A DNA stretch of 64,000 nt from Paenarthrobacter sp. PH39-S1 (GTDB taxonomy: Bacteria > Actinomycetota > Actinomycetes > Actinomycetales > Micrococcaceae), in assembly GCF_030063245.1 (NCBI RefSeq), contig NZ_JASISR010000017.1:42399-106398 (forward strand), written 5' to 3'. This document shows positions 9,011-16,895 of the stretch, one piece after another (the stretch's first letter is position 1; each line of letters starts with the position of its first letter). The notes beneath the pieces are model-generated. The model searched no databases and had not been told where the DNA came from. It was given only the letters and a program-made list of their open reading frames with translations. Position numbers and translations under genes: made by a program.

Positions 9011-10480
9011 GTGACGACTACGACTGCCCAGGGAATCGGTTTCCGCTCTGAACGCGGGCCCATCCTCATCGCCCTGATGCTCTCGACCGGGCTCGTTGCC
9101 ATCGACTCAACGATCGTCGCAACAGCCGTGCCATCGATCGTGCACGACGTCGGCGGGTTTTCGTCGTTCCCGTGGCTCTTTTCCGCCTATCTGTTGGCGC
9201 AGGCAGTCTCCGTGCCCGTCTACGCGAAGCTCTCCGACCTAGTCGGCCGCAAGCCGATCATCCTTACCGGCATTGGCCTCTTCCTGCTCGGATCGATCCT
9301 CTGCGGAGTTGCCTGGAGCATGCCGGCCCTCATCGCGTTCCGCGTGCTGCAGGGCCTCGGCGCCGGGGCAGTCCAGCCGATGGCCATCACCATCGCCGGC
9401 GATATCTATTCGCTGGCAGAGCGCGCTAAGGTCCAGGGCTACCTAGCCAGCGTGTGGGCGATCTCCTCGGTCGTAGGTCCGACGCTCGGCGGCGTGTTCT
9501 CTTCCTTAGGGATCTGGCGTGGGATCTTCCTGGTGAACGTCCCGCTGTGCCTGCTGGCCGGCTGGATGATCATCCGGACATTCCACGAGAACATCGAGCG
9601 CACCCGGCACCGTGTCGACTACCTCGGTGCCGGCCTACTCACCGTCTCCCTCAGCCTGATGATCCTTGGGGCTCTGGAGGGCGGCCAGGCGTGGGCGTGG
9701 AACTCCCCCGTCAGCATCGCGGTCTTCGCGGTCGGATCCGTCGTGTTCGCCGTGTTCCTCCTCGTCGAACGGCGGGCGGCCGAGCCTGTGCTGCCGCCAT
9801 GGGTTGTGTCACGGCGGCTGCTGACGACGACGGCCCTGGTCGCCTTCGGTGTCGGCGCGGTTCTGCTCGGCCTCACCTCCTACGTTCCCACCTTCCTCGA
9901 AGGGGCACTGTCGACCTCCCCGATCCTGGCCGGTCTGGCGCTCGCAGCCCTGACCCTGGGCTGGCCGATCAGTGCCTCCCAATCCGGGCGGCTCTATCTT
10001 CGGATCGGATTCCGGACCACCGGCCTGATCGGCATCTCGGTCTCGGTCGTTGGCACCGCTGTTCTTGCCCTCACCGCCTCCGCTCCCAATGTCCTGATGG
10101 TCGCCGGCAGCTGCTTCATCATCGGGCTCGGACTCGGTCTCGTTGCGACTCCGACTCTCATCGCCGCCCAGTCGAGCGTCGAATGGAATGAACGCGGAGT
10201 GGTCACCGGCACCAACCTCTTTGCCCGATCGATCGGCAGCGCCCTCGGCGTCGCCGTCTTCGGCGCAGTAGCGAACGCGATCTACGCGGGCACCCCTAAC
10301 GGCGACACGAACCCGCACACGATCGTTGCTGCCTCCGCCGCCGTGTTCCTGGCCGTACTGATCGCTGCTGTGCTTACCGTCGTCGCCGTTTTAGCGATGC
10401 CGGCCGTGCACCGCGGGGCCACCGGCCGTACATCCCCGGCCCAAACGCAGGAGGAGCCCTCCAAGGGGTCCAAAGCGTGA
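9011..10480 (+). CDS. MFS transporter, DHA2 (EmrB/QacA) type multidrug exporter
   Basis: A 489-residue protein with about 14 predicted hydrophobic helices. Motifs include AIDSTIVATAVPSI in the first helix, KLSDLVGRKPII (motif A) after helix 2, and FRVLQGLGAGAVQPM, plus the drug-exporter motif C-like region AISSVVGPTLGGVFS. It should export drugs or metabolites in exchange for protons. The start is GTG 9011; the ribosome site is weak. No regulator is adjacent, but the AfsA/TetR cluster begins downstream on the opposite strand. Confidence 0.9.
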   Translation: MTTTTAQGIGFRSERGPILIALMLSTGLVAIDSTIVATAVPSIVHDVGGFSSFPWLFSAYLLAQAVSVPVYAKLSDLVGRKPIILTGIGLFLLGSILCGVAWSMPALIAFRVLQGLGAGAVQPMAITIAGDIYSLAERAKVQGYLASVWAISSVVGPTLGGVFSSLGIWRGIFLVNVPLCLLAGWMIIRTFHENIERTRHRVDYLGAGLLTVSLSLMILGALEGGQAWAWNSPVSIAVFAVGSVVFAVFLLVERRAAEPVLPPWVVSRRLLTTTALVAFGVGAVLLGLTSYVPTFLEGALSTSPILAGLALAALTLGWPISASQSGRLYLRIGFRTTGLIGISVSVVGTAVLALTASAPNVLMVAGSCFIIGLGLGLVATPTLIAAQSSVEWNERGVVTGTNLFARSIGSALGVAVFGAVANAIYAGTPNGDTNPHTIVAASAAVFLAVLIAAVLTVVAVLAMPAVHRGATGRTSPAQTQEEPSKGSKA

Positions 10481-10550
10481 CCGTGCAGCGTTGGCGAGAA
10501 TTGAGAAACTCAGGAAGCCAATGTGGAGCTGACCTGCGCTTACATTGTGG

Positions 10551-10569
10551 CCGAGGTGGGACTCGAACC
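10551..10569 (-). repeat. tRNA 3'-end-like sequence, copy 1 of a 19-bp direct repeat
   Basis: Read on the minus strand this is GGTTCGAGTCCCACCTCGG, the usual T-loop, T-stem and acceptor side of a tRNA. The 5' half of the T-stem does not pair and no cloverleaf can be drawn, so it is a tail fragment. An identical 19-mer in the same orientation lies at 26619-26637. Confidence 0.6.
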
Positions 10570-10611
10570 GGAGTCTGACCCGCGCATTGGGCTGACTGAC
10601 TTCCTGGATTG

Positions 10612-11022
10612 TCAGTCCCTCCTTTGTGAGGACCCTGCCCAGCTCCGTGCCATCGTCGTCGACCGTTCTTGTGTTGCCCGCGAAATGCCTTCCAGCGTCG
10701 CGGCGATATCGTCGAGCGACGTCTGCATCCAGAGCAGGGCAGCCTGGTTGTCCAGCCTGTCGTCTTCGCAGCCTGCCTGCTCTGAGCAAAGACGCACCTG
10801 GCCTGTCAACCTGGCATTCAGCACGGCAAGCAGGCTAAGGATGTCCGCCGTCAATTGCTTATGCCGCGGTTCGAAGGGCAGATTGGATGCGGAATCGTTT
10901 CCGCGGGTCCGTGCCTCGGTTGAGCAGGCGTTGGCATCTATGACCGACAGCCTTCGTCCTTCAGCGATCCGAGCCGTCTTTGCTTTCCCTGCCTGCATCC
11001 GTGCTTTCACCTTCGGTTCCAT
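10612..11022 (-). CDS. Hypothetical protein next to the AfsA cluster
   Basis: ATG 11022 follows AGGAGAGG at good spacing, giving 136 residues. The N-terminus is basic (MEPKVKARMQAGKAKTARIA), the middle is helical (LTADILSLLAVLNARLTG), and the C-terminus is Ser/Arg-rich. Two cysteines occur about seven residues apart in the middle. I recognise no family. It is downstream of the AfsA gene on the same strand, separated by 204 bp that contain an operator-like sequence (11125-11139) related to the one in front of the TetR gene. Confidence 0.5.
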   Translation of the reverse strand: MEPKVKARMQAGKAKTARIAEGRRLSVIDANACSTEARTRGNDSASNLPFEPRHKQLTADILSLLAVLNARLTGQVRLCSEQAGCEDDRLDNQAALLWMQTSLDDIAATLEGISRATQERSTTMARSWAGSSQRRD

Positions 11023-11124
11023 AGCCCTCTCCTGCCGCTGGGAAAACGCAAGGCCTATTCGTACGTCCCAAACCGTCCGGGCCAATCCGGTCTATCACTT
11101 GCCCGAAGGCCATCCCTGCATTTC

Positions 11125-11139
11125 ATATCACTATGTAAC
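11125..11139 (-). promoter_or_regulatory. Possible TetR operator upstream of 10612-11022
   Basis: On the minus strand it reads GTTACATAGTGATAT. It matches the sequence at 12733-12747 (GTTACAGAGTGTATC) in 11 of 15 positions. It lies about 100 bp upstream of the hypothetical gene, in an AT-rich intergenic stretch. Confidence 0.35.
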
Positions 11140-11226
11140 GTAATGCTATACTCCTACGGGCCAACAGTCAATGGTCGCAAGGGGCGTCTTTCTGCACTCC
11201 GCACGCATCCGTGCCTCACCGTCCTA

Positions 11227-12129
11227 TCAGCAGCTCGGATGCAAGGCCGGACGCTCAAAACCGCCCTCGGGTGTTGAATCACTAGCCGAGACATGACCAT
11301 TAGCCACTCCGCCGCAACACGAGCCGGTTGCCAGCTGATGACCGAGTTGGCTGATGGTGAACACGCTGGTTCCTTCGCCACTTACCCAAGCGGTCAGCGA
11401 GACGGGCGCATTGAATTCGCCGAAACGGTGGTAATCCATCCTGAAACCCGGGTCCTCCTGACCGGTGAGCAGTGTATGAGACTCCAAGGCCGCCTCCACG
11501 AACAGCATTCCTGGAACGTGGTCGGAGAAATGGTCAAAGATAAACGGGTCATTCCAGTTCCACACGATCGAGCCGGTTACCGTGTTCACGTCGCGGGTCA
11601 CTGAGCGTAGTACCGCCCCCAATGGTCCCGTGCTTGTCCTGACGACATCCGGAGCGTGCCGGCGAACGGCCTTGTACGCCTGTGGCGGCATACAGGAAAG
11701 CGCTCCGACTCCCGAGGCCTGGGCACCGTTGGAAAATGCACACTCCGCCATCGCCGTCAGGCGCGCGAGAACTCCCCGGCGATAGGTCGGCTCGAGAATT
11801 TTGATCCGAAGTGTCCCCTCGGATAGTTCAGACATCACCAGCCCCCCCGCGCCGTGCCACCTGAATTCCAGATGTTGGAGGAGGAAGCACCAGTCACTTG
11901 GAACCTGGCCCTCCAGCTGGGCGACGGCAAGGCCGCTCTGGCGAAGCAGTTCCGCCCCGACAGTGGTCGGTGTTCTGGGCAGCAGCCCGCCCGCAGCCCG
12001 AAGCTGCTGTGGGACGGAGAACTGAAAGGTCCAGTCCCCCGACGCTTCCCGGCGTGCCGAAGCGAGCAAGGACTGCTCCGCTGAATGCTTATGAACGAGC
12101 TCCCGATCAATCCGAATCGGCCATTCCAT
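11227..12129 (-). CDS. AfsA family protein (A-factor/gamma-butyrolactone synthase-like)
   Basis: A 300-residue protein with two A-factor-biosynthesis hotdog repeats. The first has LVHKHSAEQSLLAS, then AELLRQSGLAVAQLEG and FLLQHLEFRW. The second has DPFIFDHFSDHVPGMLFVEA, which matches the DHVPGM signature of AfsA/ScbA. AfsA condenses dihydroxyacetone phosphate with a beta-ketoacyl chain to start gamma-butyrolactone autoinducer synthesis. I chose ATG 12129 because AGGTGG lies 8 bases upstream; a GTG at 12141 is possible. The gene follows the TetR gene with almost no gap, so they form an operon. The C-terminal 25 residues are divergent. Confidence 0.85.
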   Translation of the reverse strand: MEWPIRIDRELVHKHSAEQSLLASARREASGDWTFQFSVPQQLRAAGGLLPRTPTTVGAELLRQSGLAVAQLEGQVPSDWCFLLQHLEFRWHGAGGLVMSELSEGTLRIKILEPTYRRGVLARLTAMAECAFSNGAQASGVGALSCMPPQAYKAVRRHAPDVVRTSTGPLGAVLRSVTRDVNTVTGSIVWNWNDPFIFDHFSDHVPGMLFVEAALESHTLLTGQEDPGFRMDYHRFGEFNAPVSLTAWVSGEGTSVFTISQLGHQLATGSCCGGVANGHVSASDSTPEGGFERPALHPSC

Positions 12130-12141
12130 GAGTGGGTCCAC

Positions 12142-12729
12142 CTATGCTGTTGGGTACCTAAGCGCCCTGAGGGCGGTTTCTACTGTGTGCTGCACAAGGT
12201 CCTCGTCCAGTGACGGCAGACCCGGCATGATGGCGCGCAGCAGAAGCGGACCGGTCAATAGGTCGCAGACCCAGTCCATTTCATAACCGGTGGGAATATC
12301 CCCTCTGGCTGCTGCCCGATGCAGAATGGCTCCGGTGGCGGCCCTCCGCGGACCAAGGAAGCCACCCACAAACATCGAGGCCAGATCCTCGTTGTGCCGA
12401 GTCGACTCCAGAAACCCCGCCAGGCTGTTGCTCACCAGCGGATCGCTGAAGAGAGCCACCTGGTCACGTTGGACATTGACAAGGTCCGTCCGAAGCTCCC
12501 CCGAATTAAAGTCCAGGTCCACGCCGAACTTCTGAAGGATCAGGGACAGCACCAAATCCGGAATACCGCTATACCGCCGATAAAACGCAGGACGCGTCGT
12601 CCCGGCAGCTGCGGCGACGGCATCAACGGACATCGCCCCATATCCCTTACTGACGATCAGCGCTTCGGCAGCAGTTTGGAGCGCCGCATCCAATTGCGCT
12701 TTGCGTGGACGTCCGCTTGAGTGCACCAT
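12142..12729 (-). CDS. TetR family regulator paired with the AfsA gene
   Basis: A 195-residue regulator. The helix-turn-helix is at about residues 30-55 (MSVDAVAAAAGTTRPAFYRRY), preceded by the usual helix SKGYGA. The C-terminal ligand domain is of the kind with LTGPLLLRAIMPGLP near the end, unlike the ArpA/ScbR receptors as I know them. It is first in a two-gene operon with the AfsA-type gene and divergent from the reductase at 12815. An imperfect palindrome sits directly upstream of its ATG, suggesting autorepression. By position it is the likely receptor for whatever the AfsA protein makes, which is an inference. Confidence 0.85.
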   Translation of the reverse strand: MVHSSGRPRKAQLDAALQTAAEALIVSKGYGAMSVDAVAAAAGTTRPAFYRRYSGIPDLVLSLILQKFGVDLDFNSGELRTDLVNVQRDQVALFSDPLVSNSLAGFLESTRHNEDLASMFVGGFLGPRRAATGAILHRAAARGDIPTGYEMDWVCDLLTGPLLLRAIMPGLPSLDEDLVQHTVETALRALRYPTA

Positions 12730-12732
12730 AAT

Positions 12733-12747
12733 GTTACAGAGTGTATC
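12733..12747. promoter_or_regulatory. Imperfect palindrome, candidate TetR operator in the divergent spacer
   Basis: GTTACAGAGTGTATC has arms TTACA and TGTA(T) around GAG. It is 4 bases upstream of the TetR start codon and about 70 bases from the divergent reductase, where a repressor could block both promoters. Confidence 0.45.
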
Positions 12748-12814
12748 GCTTTATTGCAGGCGCACAAAAGTGTCACCACCGAACTTATTCGTCCCCACCC
12801 GAAAGGCTCCTACC

Positions 12815-13840
12815 GTGTTGCTCGTCTACGGAACCGGTCAACTTGCCGCCGCAGTAATTAAAGCCGCCATCAACGCCGGCATGGAGGTCAGGGTGGCCGG
12901 GAGAAACCCGGCTAGAACCAGGATGCTCGGAGAAGAATTCGGTATCGGCGCCGATGTCGCTTCGCTCGATGAGCCCGAATCCCTGCGCGCCTTGCTGCAC
13001 GGAGTCAACGTGGTGCTCAACGCAGCAGGTCCATACTCCTTGACATCCATGCCCCTCATGGTTGCGTGCATCCGCAGCGGCGTGCACTACACCGACGCCT
13101 CTAATGAACTTGCCTCCTTTTCAGCAGCCGACGCACTTTCCGACCAAGCTGCCGTCTCAGGGGTGGCTCTCGTTCCCGGTGCCGGCTTTGGCGCCGCGGC
13201 AACTGAAGCTGTAGCCCTCCAGTCCACAAGGGCACTGCAGAATCCACGTTCACTTAGAATCGTCCATTCTTCGGCGGGGGGCATGTCCACCCCTGGTGCC
13301 CGGAAGTCAGCGTTGAGGGTGCTGTCGGCAAAGGGACAGCACTACCTGAACGGCCGGCTAACTGCGGCGGGTGGCCATTCTGTGATACCGATTGTCCTGC
13401 GGGGAGGCGGACGTCCGGCCGTCCTGATGTCGAGCGGGGAGCTGTGGGTCCTTCGAGCCTCAACCCACCTGCCCGACATCAGTGTTTACTACACCCTGAA
13501 TTTCCATCCTGCCGCAGTTCGACTGCTCGTACGCCTGATCCGAATACTGCCGGCGCGCACATTTCCGGTGCCCCGCCCGTCCACGCGGCTGAAGAAGACT
13601 CCCACCAAGGCTTCCAGCCATGAAACTACGGCTCAGGTGTTCGATGCGGCAGGTAAGTCGGTGACTCACACCCTCACCGCCGCCGACCCGAGAGGATTGA
13701 CCGCCCAAATCGGCATCGAGTGCGTCCGACGGCTGTCGTCAGGCCGCTGCTCGGGTGCCCTAACACCCGGAGAAATCCTTGGAGGGGGTTTCATCGCCAC
13801 CCTGGATGGGATCCGCATCGAGAAATCACCGCGGAACTAA
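12815..13840 (+). CDS. Saccharopine-dehydrogenase-like NADP-binding reductase
   Basis: A 341-residue protein starting with a Rossmann motif, LLVYGTGQLAAAVIKAA, then RVAGRNPARTRML and VVLNAAGPYSL, as in trans-acting enoyl reductases and short saccharopine-dehydrogenase-like proteins. I chose GTG 12815 because AAAGG precedes it and the Rossmann strand begins immediately; an upstream extension of 38 codons looks like shadow sequence. It is transcribed divergently from the TetR/AfsA operon, with the candidate operator between them. A plausible role is reducing a butenolide double bond or keto group of the AfsA product, by analogy to the reductase step of A-factor synthesis; this is inference. Confidence 0.75.
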   Translation: MLLVYGTGQLAAAVIKAAINAGMEVRVAGRNPARTRMLGEEFGIGADVASLDEPESLRALLHGVNVVLNAAGPYSLTSMPLMVACIRSGVHYTDASNELASFSAADALSDQAAVSGVALVPGAGFGAAATEAVALQSTRALQNPRSLRIVHSSAGGMSTPGARKSALRVLSAKGQHYLNGRLTAAGGHSVIPIVLRGGGRPAVLMSSGELWVLRASTHLPDISVYYTLNFHPAAVRLLVRLIRILPARTFPVPRPSTRLKKTPTKASSHETTAQVFDAAGKSVTHTLTAADPRGLTAQIGIECVRRLSSGRCSGALTPGEILGGGFIATLDGIRIEKSPRN

Positions 13841-14030
13841 GCAACCACGGTCACCAGGGACGGGCCAAGGAACACTGTGGTCCCATGATCAAGAACGACG
13901 ACGTAAATCCGGCCGACACCGGCCTTCCCGTCTGGCTCAGCGTGCTGCGTTCATCAACCGTCGCGGCTCCGGCTATTGCAAGTAATTAAACAATCACGGT
14001 GGACTTTTATACAGCATCAACAAGTCAAAA

Positions 14031-14405
14031 TTAATGTACTGAAATTTGCTGCAGTGCCCAGGAATTTCCGTCCGGGTCACTAAAGTAAGCGTATTGAACA
14101 CCGCCCATGTCATCTACATGGCTCACATCCACCCCGCGCTGAATAAGATTCTCCCGGGCTTCGGTGATATTATCAACCACTAAATGAAGATTCTTTATAG
14201 AACCAGCATTGGTACTGGAATCACCCATTCCAGTACCAAAAACAATTGAACAAGCAGATCCAGGCGGCGTGAGTTGTATAATCCTCATTCCGTTGCCGGG
14301 CTGGACATCATGGTCTAGGTTAAAACCAACTCGATCAACGTAGAAGGTCTTACTGGCATTTACGTCAGTGACTGGCAGGGGTACAACCTCGAGTTTCATA
14401 TCCAT
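14031..14405 (-). CDS. VOC family protein of unusually low GC
   Basis: A 124-residue glyoxalase-fold protein: VVPLPVTDVNASKTFYVDRVGF at the start and GVQYAYFSDPDGNSWALQQI at the end. I chose ATG 14405 because GAAGGAG lies 9 bases upstream; the extra 24 codons upstream have no support. The gene and its flanks are clearly AT-richer than everything around them (A/T-ended codons, AAT and ATT common), which suggests acquisition from a lower-GC donor. The substrate is unknown. Many such proteins bind metal or small toxic compounds. Confidence 0.85.
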   Translation of the reverse strand: MDMKLEVVPLPVTDVNASKTFYVDRVGFNLDHDVQPGNGMRIIQLTPPGSACSIVFGTGMGDSSTNAGSIKNLHLVVDNITEARENLIQRGVDVSHVDDMGGVQYAYFSDPDGNSWALQQISVH

Positions 14406-14524
14406 CAGCGAGAACTCCTTCAGAGTTGTTTTGGTTTTATTATAGAACTTCTTCATCCTCGTGGACGACGCCCTCAACGCGGCCGCCCGCTCAAGACTAT
14501 AGCCGGAGGATGACGGCGGGAGGT

Positions 14525-14785
14525 GCCCATATCGACCATCTGGTTCAACTGCTCTTCAGACTCAAGCGCGGACAGGTCCGTCATCCGGGTGCGGTCACCG
14601 ATCTCCTCGAGGGTGACCGCGGCATAGGTGGTGCCCATTGCCTCAACCGGCGCGCCGTTCTCGTCGCCAAACCCGTCGTCAAACTCGAGGCGGTTCGGGG
14701 CCTGGACGGCGGTGAAGCGCCACCAACCGCGGGACTTTTCACCTTCGGGGCCCGTCATGTAGTAGCTGGCCCCACCGCCTTGAGC
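14525..14785 (-). pseudogene. SRPBCC/AHSA1-like protein remnant
   Basis: The segment GASYYMTGPEGEKSRGWWRF, then APNRLEFDDGF and TRMTDLSAL, is the middle of an activator-of-Hsp90-ATPase-like START fold. The N-terminal strand and the C-terminal helix are missing, and no start codon with a ribosome site exists. It lies just downstream of the VWA gene, and the upstream end changes abruptly to meaningless sequence. Confidence 0.7.
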
Positions 14786-14865
14786 GTGCGTGCGCGGCGA
14801 ACTACTCATTCGGCTCGGCTGCACCGCAGAAGCCGAGCCTCCGGCCCCCGGCCGCTGGCCGCCGG

Positions 14866-16869
14866 CTAAGAAGCCCAGTCGGCGTCGCCGTACGGTCCGT
14901 GGAAATGGGCGCGGAGGTACTCCCCCACAACGGCGGCCCCGAGATCCGCAGCGTCGGGCGCGACGACGCGGCCGTCGATTCGGCGGGCCATACCCTGGAC
15001 GAACCGGTCGAGACCCGGGTCGTCGCCGAGCCGGAAGAACGTGACTTGCGTGCCGGCCCGCCCGAGGCGGTCGAGTTCGGCGACCGTGACGCGGACTGTC
15101 TCGGGGTCGGGCGGCCAGGAGAACCACGACTCACCCTCCGCCAACAGGTGCGCGGTGGGTTCGCCGTCGGTAACGACGAGGAGGACGGGCTGCATTGACC
15201 GGTGCTGGTGGAAGAAACGCTTGGCCAGCAGCAAGCCGTGATGCAGGTTTGTTCCCTGCTCCCGCACCGCCGGCAGGGCCGTGAGCGCGCCGATTTCCAT
15301 GGACTGCGCATAGCGGCCGAATGTGATCAGCTGCAGCCGGTCCCCACGGAACCGGGTTGAGACGAGGTGGTGCAAGGCGAGCGCGGTGCGTTTCATCGGC
15401 ACCCACCGTCCCTCGGCGGCCATCGAGAACGACACGTCGACGAGAAGGACGACGGCGGCCTGGGTACGCGCTTCCGTTTCCGTCACCTCGATGTCGCGCA
15501 CCCCGAGGCGCAACCCGCGGCTCGGATCACCGCCGTCGGCCATGGTGCGGCGGATCGCGTTGGTCACGGTGCGCGTGACGTCCCATGGCTCTGCGTCCCC
15601 GAACTGCCACTCACGACTGGAACCGGTCTGCTCGCCGGCGATGCCAGCCACACGCGCGTCCCGGTGACCCTGCCGGCCGGACAGTTGTTTGGTGGTGTCC
15701 CGCAACAGGGATTTCCCGAGCCGTCGCATGGCCTGGGGAGACAACCTGAAGTCGCCGTCATCGCCGCGCTGCAGATAGCCGCCGTCCTGCATCGCCCGCT
15801 CGATCTCGGCGAGGGTGCGGGCCGTCACGGCCGCGTTCTGTCCGAGCTGGCGGGCGAGGGCATCCAGATCCAGATCGTCAAGGCGTGATCCGTTGTAGGA
15901 CTGGGAGAGCTGTTCGGCCAGCCCATCGAGTTCGGCGATGTCATGGAGCACGCCTGTGCCGTCGCCCAGCCCAAGCCCCTCCTGGCCCTCGAAGCGTTCG
16001 GAGCCGGTCCAGTCCTCGCCGGGGCGTAGGGTGCGCAGGCTCGAGTCGAGTTGATCGAGCTGGGCCATGAGTTCGGGCGAGCCGAACGCCTGGGCCGAGA
16101 GGCTCATCAGCTCATCGCGCTGCTCCTGGGACATCGATTGCAGGAGCCGCTGGGCCGCGGCCGCTCGCTGCGCGAGGGCATCGACCAGTTCCTCCACCGA
16201 TTGTGGGTTCTCCGGAAAGAACCTGCCGTGCCGCGCCATGAAGTCCTGGAAGTCCGCGTCCGTGTCCTCGCCGCGTCGGTGATTGTCGAGCAGCTCGTTG
16301 AGGTCGCGCAGCATCTCGCCCACGGCCGCGCGGTCCTCATCAGTGGCGTTCTCGAGCGCTTGTTTCATGCCGGCGAACCGCTGGTCGAGGACCTCACGGC
16401 CGAGCAGATCCTTGATCCGCTCGTAGGCCTCCCGGGCGCCGCTCGACTGCCAGTCGTAGGAGGCGAGTTCGTTGACCGCTGCCGCCGTGGAGTGGGGCAG
16501 GTTCTGCAGCTGCATCTCCCGGAATGCGCGGTCGGTGTTGTCCATCATGGCGTCGCGGGCGAGCTGCTTGCGCTCTTCCAGCACGGCCGTGTCGAGAAGC
16601 TTCTGGACCTCGCTGAGAGTGCCATCCAGCCGGTGGCGGTTCAGCAGATCCTGTCGGCGCTGCTGAACTTGGCCGGCGAGGTCGTCGAGGCCTTCACGGT
16701 TCCGGCCGCCGCGCCGCAGGAACTCCTGTAGGGCGTGCCGGGGCGAGTAGCCCGCCATGACGTCCTCGGCGATCGCGTCGAGCGCCTCGGCCAGGTCGAC
16801 CGGCGGAGCGAGTGGGTCTGGTCCTCCGGTGTACCGGCCGTACCTGGAGGATTGGTTGTGAGCGCGCAT
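14866..16869 (-). CDS. VWA domain protein (partner of MoxR-like AAA+ ATPase)
   Basis: A 667-residue protein. The first about 400 residues are helical and rich in Gln, Glu and Arg. A von Willebrand A domain follows at about 465-640, with the MIDAS motif D478-x-S-x-S in VDVSFSM and VVTDGEPTAHL later. Such proteins pair with MoxR/magnesium-chelatase-like ATPases to remodel or insert cofactors into target proteins. The start follows AAGGAAAAGGCAGC. It is 26 bp behind the AAA+ gene on the same strand, so they form an operon. The target is unknown; no chelatase large subunit or oxidase is nearby. Confidence 0.88.
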   Translation of the reverse strand: MRAHNQSSRYGRYTGGPDPLAPPVDLAEALDAIAEDVMAGYSPRHALQEFLRRGGRNREGLDDLAGQVQQRRQDLLNRHRLDGTLSEVQKLLDTAVLEERKQLARDAMMDNTDRAFREMQLQNLPHSTAAAVNELASYDWQSSGAREAYERIKDLLGREVLDQRFAGMKQALENATDEDRAAVGEMLRDLNELLDNHRRGEDTDADFQDFMARHGRFFPENPQSVEELVDALAQRAAAAQRLLQSMSQEQRDELMSLSAQAFGSPELMAQLDQLDSSLRTLRPGEDWTGSERFEGQEGLGLGDGTGVLHDIAELDGLAEQLSQSYNGSRLDDLDLDALARQLGQNAAVTARTLAEIERAMQDGGYLQRGDDGDFRLSPQAMRRLGKSLLRDTTKQLSGRQGHRDARVAGIAGEQTGSSREWQFGDAEPWDVTRTVTNAIRRTMADGGDPSRGLRLGVRDIEVTETEARTQAAVVLLVDVSFSMAAEGRWVPMKRTALALHHLVSTRFRGDRLQLITFGRYAQSMEIGALTALPAVREQGTNLHHGLLLAKRFFHQHRSMQPVLLVVTDGEPTAHLLAEGESWFSWPPDPETVRVTVAELDRLGRAGTQVTFFRLGDDPGLDRFVQGMARRIDGRVVAPDAADLGAAVVGEYLRAHFHGPYGDADWAS

Positions 16870-16895
16870 GATGCTGCCTTTTCCTTTTCCTATTC

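Noticed and set aside
10540..10620. Possible tRNA on the minus strand
   Set aside because: The T-loop and 3' end look right but the T-stem does not pair and no cloverleaf can be drawn, so only a tail fragment is reported.
13885..13989. 34-residue open frame after the reductase gene
   Set aside because: No recognisable family and only a weak ribosome site (AAGG); the composition is not distinctive.
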